Positions 34,474-42,927 of a stretch of DNA of 64,000 nt are shown here, piece after piece (positions within the stretch are counted from its first letter, which is position 1; the number at the start of each line of letters is the position of its first letter). The translations under genes and the position numbers were made by a program. The DNA comes from Shinella zoogloeoides (GTDB lineage Bacteria; Pseudomonadota; Alphaproteobacteria; Rhizobiales; Rhizobiaceae): NCBI RefSeq assembly GCF_033705735.1, contig NZ_CP131130.1:2235001-2299000 (forward strand). Direction: 5' to 3'. The notes under the pieces were generated by a model, which ran no database searches, was not told the DNA's origin, and saw only the letters and a program-made list of their open reading frames with translations.

Positions 34474-34745
34474 GCCGCGCCCTCCTTCTGCGCTGCCGCA
34501 TCGGTTACCGCAAAGACTTCATGGGTGAAATTGTCCCGCTCCACCACCAGCCAGCGCCGGCAGCCGGCCGCATGATGCCAGTGCTCGTGGATGCGCCCAC
34601 GCGGATTGGCGCGCACATGCACATAGTCGTGCCAGGCCTCGTCATCGGCGAGTGGCGCGGGACGGACGGGCGTCGCATCGCCGCGAATGTAGAATTCTTC
34701 CTTGGGGCGCGTGCCGCAATGCGGACAGGAAATCAGGCTCGCCAT
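34470..34745 (-). CDS. soxD: Sarcosine oxidase subunit delta
   Basis: 91 aa. Zinc-binding layout CPHCGTRP at residues 8-15 with His/Cys in EHWHHAAGCRRW further on, as in the delta subunit of heterotetrameric sarcosine oxidase. It begins 7 bp after the soxB stop and overlaps soxA at its end. Confidence 0.93.
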   Translation of the reverse strand: MASLISCPHCGTRPKEEFYIRGDATPVRPAPLADDEAWHDYVHVRANPRGRIHEHWHHAAGCRRWLVVERDNFTHEVFAVTDAAAQKEGAA

Positions 34746-34752
34746 GCTGGCC

Positions 34753-36003
34753 TCAATGCAGGTTCGGCTGGGTGCCGGCGCCCAGCTCGTCGATGGGGAA
34801 CCCGCGCTGGAAGCGGTCGAGACGCAGCGCCCGCGCGACGTGATGGCTCTCCTCCTTCGCGATCAGATGCGCGAAGCAGAAGCCGGACGCCGGCGTCGCC
34901 TTGAAGCCGCCATAGCACCAGCCGCAGTTGAGATAGAGGTTCTCGACGGGCGTGCGGTCGATGATCGGCGAGCCGTCCATAGACATGTCCATGACGCCGC
35001 CCCAGGCGCGCAGCACGCGCACGCGGGAAAGACCGGGGATCATCGCCACCCCCTCCTCCATCACATGCTCCACGGTCGCAAGGTTGCCGCGCTGGGCATA
35101 GGAGGAATAGCCATCCAGCTCCGCGCCGAAGACCAGCCCACCCTTGTCGGACTGGGAAATGTAGAAATGGCCCGCGCCATAGGTGACGACATGGTCGAGG
35201 CAGGGCTTCAGCCCCTCGGTGACGAAGGCCTGCAGGACATGGGTCTCGATCGGCAGCTTCAGCCCGGCCATCTCGCCGACGCGGGAGGAATTGCCGGCGG
35301 CGGCGAGCGCCAGCTTGTTGCAGCCGATAAAACCCTTCGTCGTCTCGACGCCGGTGACAATACCATTCTCGCGGCGGATGCCCGTGACCTCGCAGTTCTG
35401 GATGAGGTCGACGCCGAGCCGGTCCGCGCCGCGCGCAAAGCCCCAGGCGACGGCATCGTGCCGCGCCGTGCCCGCGCGCCGCTGCAAAAGACCGCCCATG
35501 ATGGGGAAGCGGGCATGGTCGAAGTTCAGGAAAGGCATCATTTTCTTCAGCGTCTCGCGGTCGAGAAGCTCGGCCGCGACGCCCTCCATCATCATGGCAT
35601 TGCCGCGCCGGACATACCGGTCGCGCTGCCCGTCATTGTGATAGAGGTTGATGACGCCGCGCTGCGAGAACATCACATTGTAGTTGAGTTCCCGCTCCAG
35701 CCCTTCCCAGAGCTTCAGGGAGAATTCGTAGAACGGCTCGTTGCCGGGCAGCATGTAGTTCGAGCGCACGATGGTCGTGTTGCGGCCGACATTGCCGGAG
35801 CCGAGATAGCCCTTCTCCACCACCGCGACATTGCGGATGCCGAATTCCTTCGCAAGGTAATAGGCCGTCGCGAGCCCGTGCCCGCCACCCCCGACGATGA
35901 TCACGTCGTAATGCGGCTTCGGCTGCGGCTCCCGCCAGGCGGGCTTCCAGCCGAGGTTTCCGGCAAAGGCTTGTTTCAGGATGGAAAAGGCGGAGTAGCG
36001 CAT
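34753..36003 (-). CDS. soxB: Sarcosine oxidase subunit beta
   Basis: 416 aa from ATG 36003 (MRYSAFSILKQAF, the normal family N-terminus); upstream in-frame codons to 36120 are leader. FAD-binding VIIVGGGGHGLATAYYLAKEFG at about 34-55, the GNVGRNTTIVRSNY segment, and C-terminal NCGWCYGGFKATPASG. It carries FAD and covalent FMN and oxidises sarcosine. First gene of soxBDAG. No folate/serine genes (glyA, purU) adjoin, although they often do elsewhere. The 152-bp gap to divergent cysQ presumably contains both promoters. Confidence 0.94.
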   Translation of the reverse strand: MRYSAFSILKQAFAGNLGWKPAWREPQPKPHYDVIIVGGGGHGLATAYYLAKEFGIRNVAVVEKGYLGSGNVGRNTTIVRSNYMLPGNEPFYEFSLKLWEGLERELNYNVMFSQRGVINLYHNDGQRDRYVRRGNAMMMEGVAAELLDRETLKKMMPFLNFDHARFPIMGGLLQRRAGTARHDAVAWGFARGADRLGVDLIQNCEVTGIRRENGIVTGVETTKGFIGCNKLALAAAGNSSRVGEMAGLKLPIETHVLQAFVTEGLKPCLDHVVTYGAGHFYISQSDKGGLVFGAELDGYSSYAQRGNLATVEHVMEEGVAMIPGLSRVRVLRAWGGVMDMSMDGSPIIDRTPVENLYLNCGWCYGGFKATPASGFCFAHLIAKEESHHVARALRLDRFQRGFPIDELGAGTQPNLH

Positions 36004-36155
36004 GCGAAATCCCGGATCAGTCGACACACATTCGCATATGCAGCACAAACGGCAAGACGGGAGAGCGTCGCAGCCCCTGTCGCACGGTTCTTTCCACATG
36101 GTTGCAGCGATGCGCCACATTGCTTTCGCCCCATGCGGGAGCTAAGCCATGAGCC

Positions 36156-36971
36156 ATGCAGAGCGACCTCGAAGAGTTGAGACAGGTGATGGAAGACGCG
36201 GCGCTCGCCGCGGGCCGCGCCATCATGACGATCCGCGGCAGCGGAGCGGACGTGCATTACAAGCCCGACAGCTCCCCGGTGACGGAAGCCGACGAGGAGG
36301 CCGAGCGGCTGATCCTCGCCGCCCTGCGGCAACACTTTCCCGCCATCCCCGTCGTGGCGGAAGAAGCGGTCGCAGCCGGGCTGGTGCCTGATATTTCCGG
36401 CGGTCTCTTCTTCCTCGTCGATCCGCTCGACGGCACGAAGGAATTCGTCGCCGGACGCAGCGAATTCACCGTCAACATCGCCCTCGTCGAAAACGGCGCG
36501 CCCATCGCCGGCATCGTCTACGCGCCGGCGCTGTCGAACGGCTTCACCGCCGTCGACGGGCGCGCCGAGCGCTTCACGGTCGACGGCGGCGCGATCGTCG
36601 AACGCCGGCCCATCGGCTGCCGCGGCCGCGGCGGCGCGCTGACGGCCGTCGCCAGCCGCTCGCACGACACGCCCGAGACGGCGCGCTTCCTCGACGACCA
36701 CGGCATCGACGCCTGCACCGCCATCGGGTCGTCGCTGAAATTCTGCCTCGTCGCCGAGGGCCTCGCCGACGTCTATCCCCGCTTCAGCCGGACGATGGAA
36801 TGGGATACGGCCGCCGGCGACGCCGTGCTGCGCGCCGCCGGCGGCGAAACACGCATGCTCGACGGCACGCCGCTCACCTACGGCAAGCGCAACCAGCCCC
36901 ACGACGCGGATTTCGCCAATCCGAACTTCATCGCCGCACGGACGGGGTGGAGCGCCGGCCGGGGAAATTGA
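36156..36971 (+). CDS. cysQ: 3'(2'),5'-bisphosphate nucleotidase CysQ
   Basis: 271 aa inositol-monophosphatase-fold enzyme. Metal-binding motifs VAEEA (about 69-73), DPLDGTKEF (about 89-97) and WDTAAGDAVL (about 214-223) are intact. It dephosphorylates 3'-phosphoadenosine 5'-phosphate (PAP) from sulfate assimilation. An overlapping ATG 7 bp upstream is in another frame. Divergent from soxB. Confidence 0.88.
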   Translation: MQSDLEELRQVMEDAALAAGRAIMTIRGSGADVHYKPDSSPVTEADEEAERLILAALRQHFPAIPVVAEEAVAAGLVPDISGGLFFLVDPLDGTKEFVAGRSEFTVNIALVENGAPIAGIVYAPALSNGFTAVDGRAERFTVDGGAIVERRPIGCRGRGGALTAVASRSHDTPETARFLDDHGIDACTAIGSSLKFCLVAEGLADVYPRFSRTMEWDTAAGDAVLRAAGGETRMLDGTPLTYGKRNQPHDADFANPNFIAARTGWSAGRGN

Positions 36972-36987
36972 CCGATTCCCAATCCCG

Positions 36988-37070
36988 ACGTCATCCTCGG
37001 GCTTGACCCGAGGATTCATGCTCCATCCGCTGCGTGTGGATGCTCGGATCAAGCCCGAGCACGACCGAGG
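36988..37070. repeat. Rhizobial palindromic intergenic repeat (RPE/RIME-like)
   Basis: Two stem-loops: ATCCTCGGG / CCCGAGGAT (36993-37001 and 37007-37015, loop CTTGA) and GCTCGG / CCGAGC (37042-37047 and 37055-37060). The second copy repeats the GGxTCAAGCCCGAG core in inverse orientation. This CCTCGGGCTTGACCCGAGG unit is a widespread palindromic repeat in Rhizobiaceae. It lies in the 3' gap between convergent cysQ and the RND pump gene, so it may also act as a bidirectional transcription-end structure. Confidence 0.75.
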
Positions 37071-37157
37071 AGAGGGCGCGGGTGACAGCTTGAACGTCGC
37101 GACGCAAGCCGCACGTCACGCCCTGAAAGCTACGCTGCGCAAATCACACCGCACATC

Positions 37158-40100
37158 TCACACTGCCGGAAGCGGCTCGACGGGTTCGGGCTCGGGCGCA
37201 GGCACCTCCCCGTCCCGGTCCTCCGGCTTGATGCGGAACCAGGCGATGTAGAGCGCCGGCAGGAAGAGCAGCGTCAGCACCGTGCCGACGATGATGCCGC
37301 CCATCATGGCATAGGCCATCGGCCCCCAGAACACTTCGCGCGAAATGGGGATGAGCGCAAGGCTGGCCGCCGCCGCCGTCAGCATGATCGGCCGCATGCG
37401 ATGCTCCGTCGCCTCGCGCACGGCATCCCAGGCATGCATGCCCTCGCGCCTCAGGTCCTCGATCTGCACGACGAGGATGACCGAGTTGCGGATCAGGATG
37501 CCGATGAGCGCCAGCACCCCGAGGATCGCCACGAAGCCGAGCGGCGCCCCGCTGCCTAGCAGCGCGATGACCACCCCGATGAGCGCCAGCGGCGCCACCG
37601 CGAAGACGAGGAAGAGCCGCGAAAAGCTCTGGAGCTGGAGCATCAGGATCGTCGCCATGGCGAAGAGCATCAGCGGCACGACGGCGACGATGGGCGCCTG
37701 GCTGTTGGCGCTTTCCTCCACTGTGCCGCCGACGGCGACCTCGTAGCCGGAGGGCATGGCCTGCCGGAAGCTCGCGACGTCCTTGTCCATCTGCGAGACG
37801 ATGGTGGCCGGCTGCACGCCGCCGGTGACGCTCGCCTTGACGGTGATGGTGGGCTGGCGCGAGCGGCGCCAGACGACCGGCTGCTCCATCTCGTAGCGGA
37901 AGTTCGCGACGGCCGCGAGCGGCACGGACGTCCCGTTCGCCGTCGGGAGCTGGAGCTGGCGCAGCGTCTCGATGGACTGGCGCTCGTCCGCCCGCGCCCG
38001 GCCGATGACGTCGATCAGGTAGACGTCGTCGCGGATCTGGGTGACGGTCGTGCCGCCGACGACGCCGTTCAGCGCCGAGGAGATGTCCTGCGAGGTCACG
38101 CCGAGCTGGCGGGCCTTGTCCTGCAGCACATCGACCTTCACGACGCGGGCCGGCTCGTTCCAGTCGTAGACGATGTCGCCGAGATGGTCGTTCTTGCCGA
38201 TGAGTTCGCCGAAGGCGAGCGCCTGCTTGCGCACTTCCTGGATGTCCGGCCCGCTGACGCGGTACTGGATCGGCCGGCCGACCGGCGGGCCGATGTCGAG
38301 GAGCTTCACAAGCGCATCCGTGCCGACGAAGGTCTTGCGCAGGTAATCCTGCAGGTCCGCCTTGAGACGGTCGCGCGCCTTCAGGTCCTTGCTGACGATG
38401 ACCGTCTGGCCGAAGGCCGGCGACGGCGGCTGCACGTCGAAGGAGAGCAGGAAGCGCACCGCGCCCTCGCCGACATAGGAGGACCAGCGCTCGATATCCG
38501 GATTGCCCTTGAGCTTTTCCTCCTCGAGTTTCGCGATCTGCGCATTGGTGTCGGCGATCGAGGCGTTCTGCGGCAGGCCCCAGTCGATCACCAGTTCCGG
38601 CCGGTCCGAGGACGGGAAGAACTGCTCCTGCACGAAGCGCATGCCGAAGACCGAGACGAAGAAGATGAGCACCGTCGCGACGATGGTCGTCCACTTCCAG
38701 CGCATGCAGGTGTCGAGGATGCGCGCGAAGGTGCGGGCGAACCAGCCCTTCTCGTCGTGATGCTTCTTCATGCTCTTCGGCAGGATGGTGACGCCGAGCA
38801 GCGGCGTGAAGATCACCGCGACCACCCAGGAGACGACGAGCGAGATCGCGATGACGACGAAGAGGCTGAAGGTGAATTCGCCAGCCGCGCTGTTGTTGAG
38901 GCCGATCGGGATGAAGCCCGCGACCGTCACCAGCGTGCCGGTCAGCATCGGGAAGGCGGTGGAGGTGTAGACATAGGTCGCCGCCTTGCGCAGCGAATCC
39001 CCCGCCTCCAGCCGCGCCACCATCATCTCCACCGCGATCATGGCGTCGTCGACGAGAAGGCCGAGCGCGATGATGAGCGCCCCGAGCGACACACGCTGCA
39101 GGGATATGCCGTCATAATACATGAAGACGAAGGTGATGCCGAGCGTCAGCGGGATGGAGAGTGCCACGACGAGCCCGGCGCGAAGGCCGAGGCTGACGAA
39201 GCTGACGACGAGAACGATGGCGACCGCCTCGAAGAGCGCGCGGGTAAAGCCGGAAACGGCCTCCTCCACCACCTTCGGCTGGTCGGAAACGAGATGCACG
39301 TCGACGCCCACCGGCAGCTCGTGCGAAAGCTGCTCGATCTCCTTCTCGACGGCCGCGCCGAATTCCAGGAGGTTCGAGCCCTGCTTCATGCCGATGGCAA
39401 GGCCGATGGCCGGCTCGCCATTGAAGCGGAAGAGCGACGACGGCGGGTCCTGGTAGCCGCGGGTGATGGTGGCGATGTCGCTGAGGCGGAAGAAGCGGTT
39501 GTTGACGCGAAGGTTCACCTCGCGAAGGCTTTCCTGCGAGGTGAACTGCCCGCCGACGCGCACGGCGACGCGCTCGCCGTCACCCTGCACCACGCCGGAG
39601 GGCGAAATCGCGTTCTGCGCCTGCAGCGTGGCGACCACCTGCTGGGTGGAGATGCCGAGCGCGGCAAGCTGGCGCGTCGAGAATTCGAGATAGATGACCT
39701 CGTCCTGCGCGCCGATGAGGTCGACCTTGCCGATATTCGGCACGGTGAGCACGCGGCGGCGGGCGTCCTCCACATAGTCGCGAAGCTGGCGGGAGGTCAG
39801 GCCGTCGGCGGTGAAGGCATAGATATTGCCGAAGACGTCACCGAACCGGTCGTTGAAGGCGGGGCCGACGACGCCAGAGGGAAACTCACCGCGAATGTCG
39901 TTGATCATGTTGCGGACGGTCAGCCAGGTCGGCGCGACGTCGCGCGCGCGGGTCGTCGGCTTCAGGTTGACGAAGACGAGCGTCTGGCCGGGCGTCGTGA
40001 TGCTGCGGCTGAAATCGAGCGATTCCAGCTCTTCCAGCTTGCGCTCGATGCGCTCGGTCACCTGCCGCGTCGTCTCTTCGACGGAGGCGCCGGGCCAGGC

Positions 40101-40256
40101 CGCGCTGATCGTCATCGTCTTGATGACGAAGGACGGATCCTCCTCGCGGCCGAGATTCTGGTAGGTGAAGAAACCGAGCAGCGCGAAGACGATCATGAAG
40201 TACCAGACGAGCGAAGCATGTTCGAGCGCCCAGTCCGAAAGGTTGAACTTCTTCAT
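37158..40256 (-). CDS. RND efflux pump inner-membrane permease
   Basis: 1032 aa. N-terminus NLSDWALEHASLVWYFMIVFALLGF (TM1). The TM4 acidic pair is in IALGLLVDDAMIAVEMMVARLEAG, and a second TM block lies near 870-1010 (LGVLALIGILIRNSVILVVQIEDL). This subfamily pairs with two short adaptors in rhizobia, as here. The ATG overlaps the preceding adaptor stop by 4 bp. Substrates unknown; probably drugs or plant phenolics. Confidence 0.9.
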   Translation of the reverse strand: MKKFNLSDWALEHASLVWYFMIVFALLGFFTYQNLGREEDPSFVIKTMTISAAWPGASVEETTRQVTERIERKLEELESLDFSRSITTPGQTLVFVNLKPTTRARDVAPTWLTVRNMINDIRGEFPSGVVGPAFNDRFGDVFGNIYAFTADGLTSRQLRDYVEDARRRVLTVPNIGKVDLIGAQDEVIYLEFSTRQLAALGISTQQVVATLQAQNAISPSGVVQGDGERVAVRVGGQFTSQESLREVNLRVNNRFFRLSDIATITRGYQDPPSSLFRFNGEPAIGLAIGMKQGSNLLEFGAAVEKEIEQLSHELPVGVDVHLVSDQPKVVEEAVSGFTRALFEAVAIVLVVSFVSLGLRAGLVVALSIPLTLGITFVFMYYDGISLQRVSLGALIIALGLLVDDAMIAVEMMVARLEAGDSLRKAATYVYTSTAFPMLTGTLVTVAGFIPIGLNNSAAGEFTFSLFVVIAISLVVSWVVAVIFTPLLGVTILPKSMKKHHDEKGWFARTFARILDTCMRWKWTTIVATVLIFFVSVFGMRFVQEQFFPSSDRPELVIDWGLPQNASIADTNAQIAKLEEEKLKGNPDIERWSSYVGEGAVRFLLSFDVQPPSPAFGQTVIVSKDLKARDRLKADLQDYLRKTFVGTDALVKLLDIGPPVGRPIQYRVSGPDIQEVRKQALAFGELIGKNDHLGDIVYDWNEPARVVKVDVLQDKARQLGVTSQDISSALNGVVGGTTVTQIRDDVYLIDVIGRARADERQSIETLRQLQLPTANGTSVPLAAVANFRYEMEQPVVWRRSRQPTITVKASVTGGVQPATIVSQMDKDVASFRQAMPSGYEVAVGGTVEESANSQAPIVAVVPLMLFAMATILMLQLQSFSRLFLVFAVAPLALIGVVIALLGSGAPLGFVAILGVLALIGILIRNSVILVVQIEDLRREGMHAWDAVREATEHRMRPIMLTAAAASLALIPISREVFWGPMAYAMMGGIIVGTVLTLLFLPALYIAWFRIKPEDRDGEVPAPEPEPVEPLPAV

Positions 40257-41326
40257 AGGCTTGCCTCGTCCTCGATCTTCACTTTCTGGCCTTCTTCAAG
40301 GCTGTGCACGCCGGCGGTGACGACACGGTCGCCCTCCTTGATGCCGCTCGTCACGGCAAGGGAGCGCCCGGCAATCATGCCCGTCTCGACGGGCACGAGA
40401 TGCACCTCGCCCTTTGCCGCATCGACCAGCCAGACATGCGGCTTGCCGTCCTTGGTGAGCACCGCGCTTTCCGGCACCATGAGGGCGGTGAGATCCGGCC
40501 CTTCGAGTTCGGCGGTGATCGTCGTGCCGAGCCGCACCGTGTCCGGCGGGTTCTCCAGCGCGATCTTGACGCGCCGCGTGCGGGTCGCGGCATCGGCGGA
40601 GGGAGCGACCTCGCGCACCACGCCCTTGACGGTGACGGCGGGATTGATCTGCAGCGACACCTCGAAACGGCTGCCGACGGCAACGCCGCCGGAAGTTTCC
40701 GGAATGTCGACGACCGCATCGCGCTCGTCCGGCCGCGCGACGGTGACGATGGCTTCGCCCGGCGAGACCGTCTGGCCGACTTCCGCGCCCGTCGCGACCA
40801 CGACACCGTCGAATTCGGCTAGGATGCGGGTATAGGAAAGCTGCTCTTCCGCCTTCACCAGCGCCGTGCGCGCCCGCGTCACGCCGGCATCGGCCGCCTC
40901 GCGGGACTGCTCGGCGCTCTCGACGGCCGCCTTGGCGGCGGCATTCGACTGGAGCAGCGTCTTCTGCCGCTCCTGGTTGGCGACGGCGCTCGCAAGCGTC
41001 GCCTCCGCGCTGGAAAGCTCGGCGCGCGCCGAGCGGACGGCGAGCTCATAGGCCGTGGCGTCGAGCACGGCGAGCACGTCGCCCTTCTGCACGAGATCGC
41101 CGACATGGACGCTGCGCGAGACGAGGCGGCCGGCGACGCGCGAGCCGAGCGCGGCCTGGACCTTCGCCTGCACCGTGCCGGCAAAACGCGTGCCGGGCAG
41201 CGCGGAGGGCGCGACGACCAGCGACAGCACCGGCCGGGGCGGCGCGGCCGCCTCCTCTTCCTTCTTGCAGCCGGCAAGCGCCAGCGTGGCGATAACAGCG
41301 ATGGCCAGCGGAACGGACATCCTCAT
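40253..41326 (-). CDS. RND efflux adaptor lipoprotein
   Basis: 357 aa from ATG 41326, with AGGAGG 7 nt upstream. The lipobox LALAGC (Cys at about 18) predicts an acylated periplasmic adaptor. Lipoyl half-motifs VGDLVQKGDVLAVLD and LAEFDGVVVATGAEVGQTV flank a helical hairpin of about 65 residues. Second of two tandem adaptor genes; it overlaps its neighbours by 4 bp on both sides, so translation is coupled. Confidence 0.87.
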   Translation of the reverse strand: MRMSVPLAIAVIATLALAGCKKEEEAAAPPRPVLSLVVAPSALPGTRFAGTVQAKVQAALGSRVAGRLVSRSVHVGDLVQKGDVLAVLDATAYELAVRSARAELSSAEATLASAVANQERQKTLLQSNAAAKAAVESAEQSREAADAGVTRARTALVKAEEQLSYTRILAEFDGVVVATGAEVGQTVSPGEAIVTVARPDERDAVVDIPETSGGVAVGSRFEVSLQINPAVTVKGVVREVAPSADAATRTRRVKIALENPPDTVRLGTTITAELEGPDLTALMVPESAVLTKDGKPHVWLVDAAKGEVHLVPVETGMIAGRSLAVTSGIKEGDRVVTAGVHSLEEGQKVKIEDEASL

Positions 41327-42393
41327 TGGGCGCCTCCTTCGAGGGCAGTGACGGTCTGGCCGGGCCGCAGGAGCTTCGTGCCGTCGGCGACATAGGTCTC
41401 GCCTTCCTCGATGCCGCCCGAAACGAGCGCCGAGCCGGTCTCGAAGGAAAGCACCTCGACCGGGCGAAGGCTGACGGTGTTGTTCGCCTTGTCGACGATC
41501 CAGAGCGCCGGCCTGCTGCCGACGACGGAAAGCGCCTGCCACGGCACGACCGCGACGCGGCGGGGCGCGAGCGAGCCGACGCCGACGACGGACGCGCCGA
41601 GCGTCATTTCCGGCGGCGTCTGGTCCATGGCGATCTTGACGCGCACGGTGCCGGTCTGCGTGTCGATGGTCGGGGAGACCTCGCGCACATGGCCGGTCGT
41701 GCGGACCTTGCCGTCGCGGAGCAGCGTGACGATCACGCCGTCCTTGGACGGCTGCTCGAAGAAGAGCGATTCGTAGACGTTGAAGACGGCGTCGCGCGGG
41801 CCGGTATCGGCGATGGTGAACATGGTCTGCGCGGCCTGCGCCACCTGCCCCGCCTCGGCGAGGCGGGCGGTCACGATGCCGTCCGCCGGGGCGCGCAGCT
41901 CGGTATAGGAAAGGAGTTCCTTCGCCGTGTCGCTCTGGGCGATAGCAGCTTCGCGGGCGCTTTCGGCCGTGCGCAGCGCGGTCTCCGCGTCGTCGAAGTC
42001 GCGCCGCGTGCTGATGCCGTCATTGAGGAGGGATTTCTGGCGGTCGAAATTGGCGCGGGCGAGCTTGAGCTGGGCCTCGGCGGCGCGGACGCCGGCCTCC
42101 CCGGCCTCCACATCCGCCTTCTGTTCCTCGGGATCGAGGCGCGCCAGGACCTGGCCTTCCTTCACCGCGTCGCCCACATCGACGAACCACCCGGTGATGC
42201 GCCCGCCGACGCGGAAGGAGAGATCCGTCTCCACCCGCGCCACCACCTCGCCGGTGATGGTGACGGTCTGCTCGCGTTCCTCGAAGTGGACCGGTGCCGT
42301 GCGCACCGGACGCGACGCGCCATCGGCAAGCGCCGGCATGGCCGTGGCGGACAGCAGCAGCGCTGCCAGCATCATTCTGCCCGATCGGGTCAT
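41323..42393 (-). CDS. RND efflux periplasmic adaptor (first of tandem pair)
   Basis: 356 aa from ATG 42393 (MTRSGRMMLAALLLSATAMPALA signal peptide), with GGAG 6 nt upstream; a GTG eight codons earlier is possible. Lipoyl halves VGDAVKEGQVLARLD and LRAPADGIVTARLAEAGQV surround a helical hairpin. No lipobox cysteine, unlike the next adaptor. The two adaptors differ in sequence, so this is not a recent duplication. No regulator gene adjoins, but an inverted repeat overlies the putative promoter. Confidence 0.86.
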   Translation of the reverse strand: MTRSGRMMLAALLLSATAMPALADGASRPVRTAPVHFEEREQTVTITGEVVARVETDLSFRVGGRITGWFVDVGDAVKEGQVLARLDPEEQKADVEAGEAGVRAAEAQLKLARANFDRQKSLLNDGISTRRDFDDAETALRTAESAREAAIAQSDTAKELLSYTELRAPADGIVTARLAEAGQVAQAAQTMFTIADTGPRDAVFNVYESLFFEQPSKDGVIVTLLRDGKVRTTGHVREVSPTIDTQTGTVRVKIAMDQTPPEMTLGASVVGVGSLAPRRVAVVPWQALSVVGSRPALWIVDKANNTVSLRPVEVLSFETGSALVSGGIEEGETYVADGTKLLRPGQTVTALEGGAQ

Positions 42394-42420
42394 CGTCGTC
42401 TCCACCGTTGCAGACACCCC

Positions 42421-42464
42421 ATTTAATGTGGGTCCTCATTATATCGCGAAGAGCAGACTGGCAA
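42421..42464 (-). promoter_or_regulatory. Candidate promoter and operator of the tandem-adaptor RND operon
   Basis: On the minus strand a perfect TATAAT (42438-42443) lies 15 bp downstream of TTGCCA (42459-42464). ATTTAATG (42421-42428) and CATTATAT (42437-42444) form an 8-8-8 imperfect inverted repeat covering the -10 box, the size of a TetR-type operator. Spacing is slightly short for a sigma-70 promoter. Confidence 0.45.
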
Positions 42465-42465
42465 G

Positions 42466-42862
42466 CCTTCACACCATCGGGCGTTGAGCGTGCCGGGGCA
42501 GAGTGTGGCGAAGTCTTTCCGAAAAGCCAATCGGGGAACGTGCTGCGGTGAAAAATAGAAGAAGTCATTCGCCTCAGGGACGTAGCCGTCGCCCGTCCCT
42601 CAAGACGAGAAAGCCGCCGGGCAGCCCGGAAACGTTGGTGTTTCTCTGCGGCTGCACGGCGGCTTTCTCGGAGCGCCGTTTTCCAGCGCTTCTATCGGTC
42701 CCCTCTGGACCTTCCCGAAGGAAAGCAGGAAGCGTGCCAATCGCGGAAGGCGACACACAGACATGTAAATTCAATGGCTTGACGATTACCCATCGCGGCA
42801 GGGCGGCGGGCGCGTCAACCCGATCTGTTCAAAAGCTGGGCAAAGTACAAATCCCGAGCGCA
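42466..42862. other. Gene-free stretch
   Basis: Nearly 400 bp without a convincing gene, between the RND promoter and the chemoreceptor terminator. Short frames on both strands have no Shine-Dalgarno site or family resemblance. Nothing structural beyond ordinary GC-rich sequence was seen. Confidence 0.6.
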
Positions 42863-42891
42863 AAAGAAGGGCGGCCCTTGGCGGACCGCCC
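42863..42891 (-). terminator. Intrinsic terminator after chemoreceptor gene
   Basis: On the minus strand GGGCGGTCC / GGGCCGCCC (8 of 9 pairs, 5-nt loop) is followed by TTCTTTTG, about 35 bp past the stop. Confidence 0.75.
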
Positions 42892-42927
42892 CTCTCCCCA
42901 GCCCCGGTTCCGTTCCCGGCGGCTATC

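Noticed and set aside
31747..34575. A 942-codon plus-strand frame opposite soxA
   Set aside because: Shadow of soxA with no ribosome site or family motif.
42574..42774. Short minus-strand frame (66 codons) between the RND operon and chemoreceptor
   Set aside because: No ribosome site, no domain, and unconvincing composition.
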